Origin: Myxococcales bacterium
GTDB taxonomy: Bacteria; Myxococcota_A; Polyangia; Polyangiales; Houyiibacteriaceae
Assembly: GCA_013002645.1 (NCBI GenBank)
Contig: JABDJF010000632.1
Span: 1-7,788, forward strand
Direction of reading: 5' to 3'
DNA length: 7,788 nucleotides
Part shown: in pieces, positions 6,820 through 7,788 of the stretch
Layout: each line of letters starts with the position of its first letter
Numbering within the stretch: position 1 is the stretch's first letter
Made by a program: the position numbers and the translations under genes
Notes under the pieces: model-generated
What the model was told of the DNA's origin: nothing
Databases searched by the model: none
The model's input: only the letters and a program-made list of their open reading frames with translations

Positions 6820-7788
6820 GTGCCAGTTCAAGATCTCCTACAGTTCATCGACCGGTCCCCTACCCCGTTCCACGCGGTCGCCGAGACGGTCGCGCGCCTC
6901 GAAGCACAGGGCTATCGCCGCCTCGACGAGGCGGAGGCCTGGGAAGTCGACCGAGGGGACAAGGTCTACGTCGTGCGCGGCGGTGGGTCGCTCGCCGCGT
7001 TCCACATGGGAACTGCGCCGGCGCCCGAAGCCGGGTTTCACTTGGTAGGCGCGCATACCGATTCACCCAACCTCCGGGTCAAGCCCAACCCCGAGCTCAA
7101 AAAGGCAGGGTACGGGCAGCTAGGCATCGAGCCCTACGGGGGGGTCTTGTTGCATACGTGGCTCGACCGCGACCTCTCGCTTGCGGGACGTGTATCGCTG
7201 GCAGACGGCGGCGCGAGGCTCGTCGACTTCAGGCGCGAGCTCCTGCGGGTTCCATCGCTGGCGATTCATCTGAACCGGAAGGTGAACGCCGAGGGCCTCA
7301 AGCTGAACGCGCAGACGCACATGGCACCCATCCTGACACTGAACGAGCTCGGAGAGATCAACCTCCGCGCACTGCTTGCGGGGGAGCTTGGGGACGTCAA
7401 GACCGAGGACGTGATCGGCTGGGACTTGATGGCCTACGACGTGCAGCCAGCCACGCGCAGCGGACCGAGCCGGGAGTTCATCCACGCGGCACGCATCGAC
7501 AACCTCGCGAGTTGCCACGCTGGCCTGAGCGCGCTGCTGGCGACGGTGGGCGAAGCCGAGATGAGCCGGGGGATCGTCTTGTACGATCATGAAGAGGTCG
7601 GGAGCCGAAGCGCACAGGGCGCCGCCTCGGACTTTTTGCGAAGCTGTCTGCAGCGGCTCGCCGGCGACTCGTCCGAGAGCTTTCACCGGGCCGTCGCCAA
7701 GTCGTTTCTGATCTCGGCAGACATGTCTCACGCCGTTCACCCCAACTACGCCGACGTCCACGAACCGATGCGCCAACCCGTCCTCGGC
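6820..7788 (+). CDS. apeB: M18-family (aspartyl-type) metalloaminopeptidase, N-terminal 323 residues (3' end outside window)
   Basis: The frame opens with GTG at 6820, 9 bases after the mvaB stop, with AAGG about 7 bases before it, and stays open to the right edge (323 codons). M18 enzymes are dinuclear zinc peptidases that remove N-terminal residues, often acidic ones, from peptides and form large cytoplasmic oligomers. The visible metal-site motifs are GAHTDSP (His79, Asp81), ARIDN (Asp227), DHEEVGS (Glu258/Glu259) and ISADMSHAVHPNY (Asp301, His304). The N-terminal FIDRSPTPFHAV segment is also typical of the family. The usual length is about 430-480 residues, so roughly the last quarter, including the final metal-binding histidine, is missing because of the window edge and not because of a mutation. 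Substrate preference cannot be read from the sequence. A plausible role is to feed amino acids into catabolism alongside mvaB. Confidence 0.93.
   Translation, partial: MPVQDLLQFIDRSPTPFHAVAETVARLEAQGYRRLDEAEAWEVDRGDKVYVVRGGGSLAAFHMGTAPAPEAGFHLVGAHTDSPNLRVKPNPELKKAGYGQLGIEPYGGVLLHTWLDRDLSLAGRVSLADGGARLVDFRRELLRVPSLAIHLNRKVNAEGLKLNAQTHMAPILTLNELGEINLRALLAGELGDVKTEDVIGWDLMAYDVQPATRSGPSREFIHAARIDNLASCHAGLSALLATVGEAEMSRGIVLYDHEEVGSRSAQGAASDFLRSCLQRLAGDSSESFHRAVAKSFLISADMSHAVHPNYADVHEPMRQPVLG

Noticed and set aside
5836..6831. Minus-strand open frame of 331 codons opposite mvaB
   Set aside because: It mirrors the HMG-CoA lyase gene, whose identity and start are strongly supported. The product shows no family signature.
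7138..7144. G7 run in the aminopeptidase gene
   Set aside because: It encodes the expected Gly-Gly of the EPYGGVLLHTW segment in frame, so it is explained by protein constraint and shows no sign of a frame error.

Overview
The window reads as a high-GC proteobacterial or myxobacterial-type chromosome. The suggested lineage (Myxococcota or another former deltaproteobacterium) is an inference from codon use, from a giant double-TPR protein, and from a four-helix membrane protein of a kind I associate with myxobacterial genomes. No RNA gene, insertion sequence, CRISPR array or phage gene is visible. Coding density is high, with only two intergenic gaps longer than 10 bases.

Layout. Positions 1-4958 are a single uninterrupted minus-strand reading frame. 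It holds the first 1652 residues of a very large tetratricopeptide-repeat protein whose C-terminus lies beyond the left edge. Because the gene is cut by the edge, it is easy to miss and to mistake for the many arginine/proline-rich shadow frames that overlie it. The protein is built from modules of about 72 residues, each marked by an aromatic residue (usually Trp). Upstream of it, on the same strand, 5100-5792 encodes a small secreted or membrane-anchored four-helix protein. Each helix of that protein begins with a histidine, which suggests a two-haem cytochrome b561-like core. The 141-base gap between the two genes holds a hairpin right after the stop codon, a candidate promoter and a structured leader.

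From 5890 rightward, in the opposite direction, lie an HMG-CoA lyase gene (mvaB) with all the catalytic residues I checked, and then, 9 bases later, the GTG-started 5' part of an M18-family aminopeptidase gene (apeB-like). That gene runs off the right edge after 323 codons. The two are probably co-transcribed. The aminopeptidase would release amino acids from peptides, and HMG-CoA lyase performs the last step of leucine breakdown to acetyl-CoA and acetoacetate, so a peptide-catabolism link is plausible but inferred. The 97-base divergent gap (5793-5889) carries an imperfect 12-base direct repeat that may be a regulatory site.

The window holds no clear defence, mobile or biosynthetic system. 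The two less ordinary items are the giant periodic TPR scaffold and the uncharacterised putative di-haem membrane protein beside it.
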